Source of the DNA: JBCCFW01 sp039029535
GTDB lineage: Bacteria; Acidobacteriota; JBCCFW01
Assembly: GCA_039029535.1 (NCBI GenBank)
Contig: JBCCFW010000136.1
Span: 1-21,406, forward strand
Direction: 5' to 3'
DNA length: 21,406 nt
Shown here: piece after piece, positions 21,397 through 21,406 of the stretch
Numbering within the stretch: position 1 is the first letter of the stretch
Layout of the letters: every line of letters begins with the position of its first letter
The notes under the pieces: model-generated
What the model saw: the letters and a program-made list of their open reading frames with translations, nothing else
Told to the model about the DNA's origin: nothing
The model's database searches: none
Position numbers and translations under genes: made by a program

Positions 21397-21406
21397 TGGC
21401 AGGCCC

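Noticed and set aside
1..21406. CRISPR arrays, tRNA/rRNA genes, insertion sequences or a reverse transcriptase
   Set aside because: I found no spaced direct repeats, no cloverleaf-like or rRNA sequence, and no transposase, integrase or RT motif among the coding regions on either strand.

Overview
The window is high-GC (about 70% in hand-counted gene lines), densely coding bacterial DNA. Several features suggest a Gram-negative bacterium with planctomycete-like gene content. These are a three-OmpA-domain envelope protein, an ASPIC/UnbV FG-GAP lipoprotein, a DUF2071 protein, and an ECF sigma factor with an 'AASRYRLGLKRLR' recognition helix of the kind I associate with the PVC group. The phylum is an inference; no rRNA, tRNA or marker gene is present.

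Layout. (1) 1-147 is AT-richer, trinucleotide-repetitive DNA joined abruptly to GC-rich coding sequence of a truncated TPR gene (to 646), probably a contig-end chimera. (2) 790-2862 encodes oligopeptidase B (ptrB). (3) 2956-8969 is the standout locus: a 131-aa protein followed by two tandem STAND/NACHT NTPases, each ending in a formylglycine-generating-enzyme-like (FGE/C-type-lectin-fold) domain. (4) 8974-10084 (minus) holds a DUF2071 protein and a small membrane protein. (5) 10413-12447 is an ECF sigma operon with a single-pass anti-sigma-like protein and a membrane-anchored protein of unknown function. A perfect 18-bp palindrome sits at its start and a strong intrinsic terminator at its end. 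(6) 12902-17957 (plus) holds a BON/triple-OmpA protein, the FG-GAP lipoprotein and a secreted PDZ-thioredoxin. (7) 21396-17980 (minus) is a tightly overlapping four-gene operon: TPR protein, DUF4265-GNAT fusion, SAM methyltransferase and DUF2310 Zn-ribbon protein.

Main discovery candidate. All three proteins of the 2956-8969 operon carry the same short motif, alignable without gaps: G-D-V-x-x-[SA]-[VT]-[VI]-[VI]-[VI]-G-D-G-N. Codons have diverged while residues are kept. It resembles the RHIM core ([VI]-x-[VI]-G-x-x-N, e.g. RIPK3) and the amyloid signalling motifs described for bacterial NLR-like proteins. I propose that two NACHT sensors with different C-terminal FGE/C-lectin sensing domains signal by amyloid templating to one shared small helical effector. 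The FGE domains lack the catalytic cysteine pair, so they are probably ligand-binding. Their C-terminal segments look hypervariable, and the FGE module of the second NTPase has markedly lower GC than the rest of its gene, which suggests module exchange. Defence or programmed cell death is inferred from these families, not shown by the sequence.
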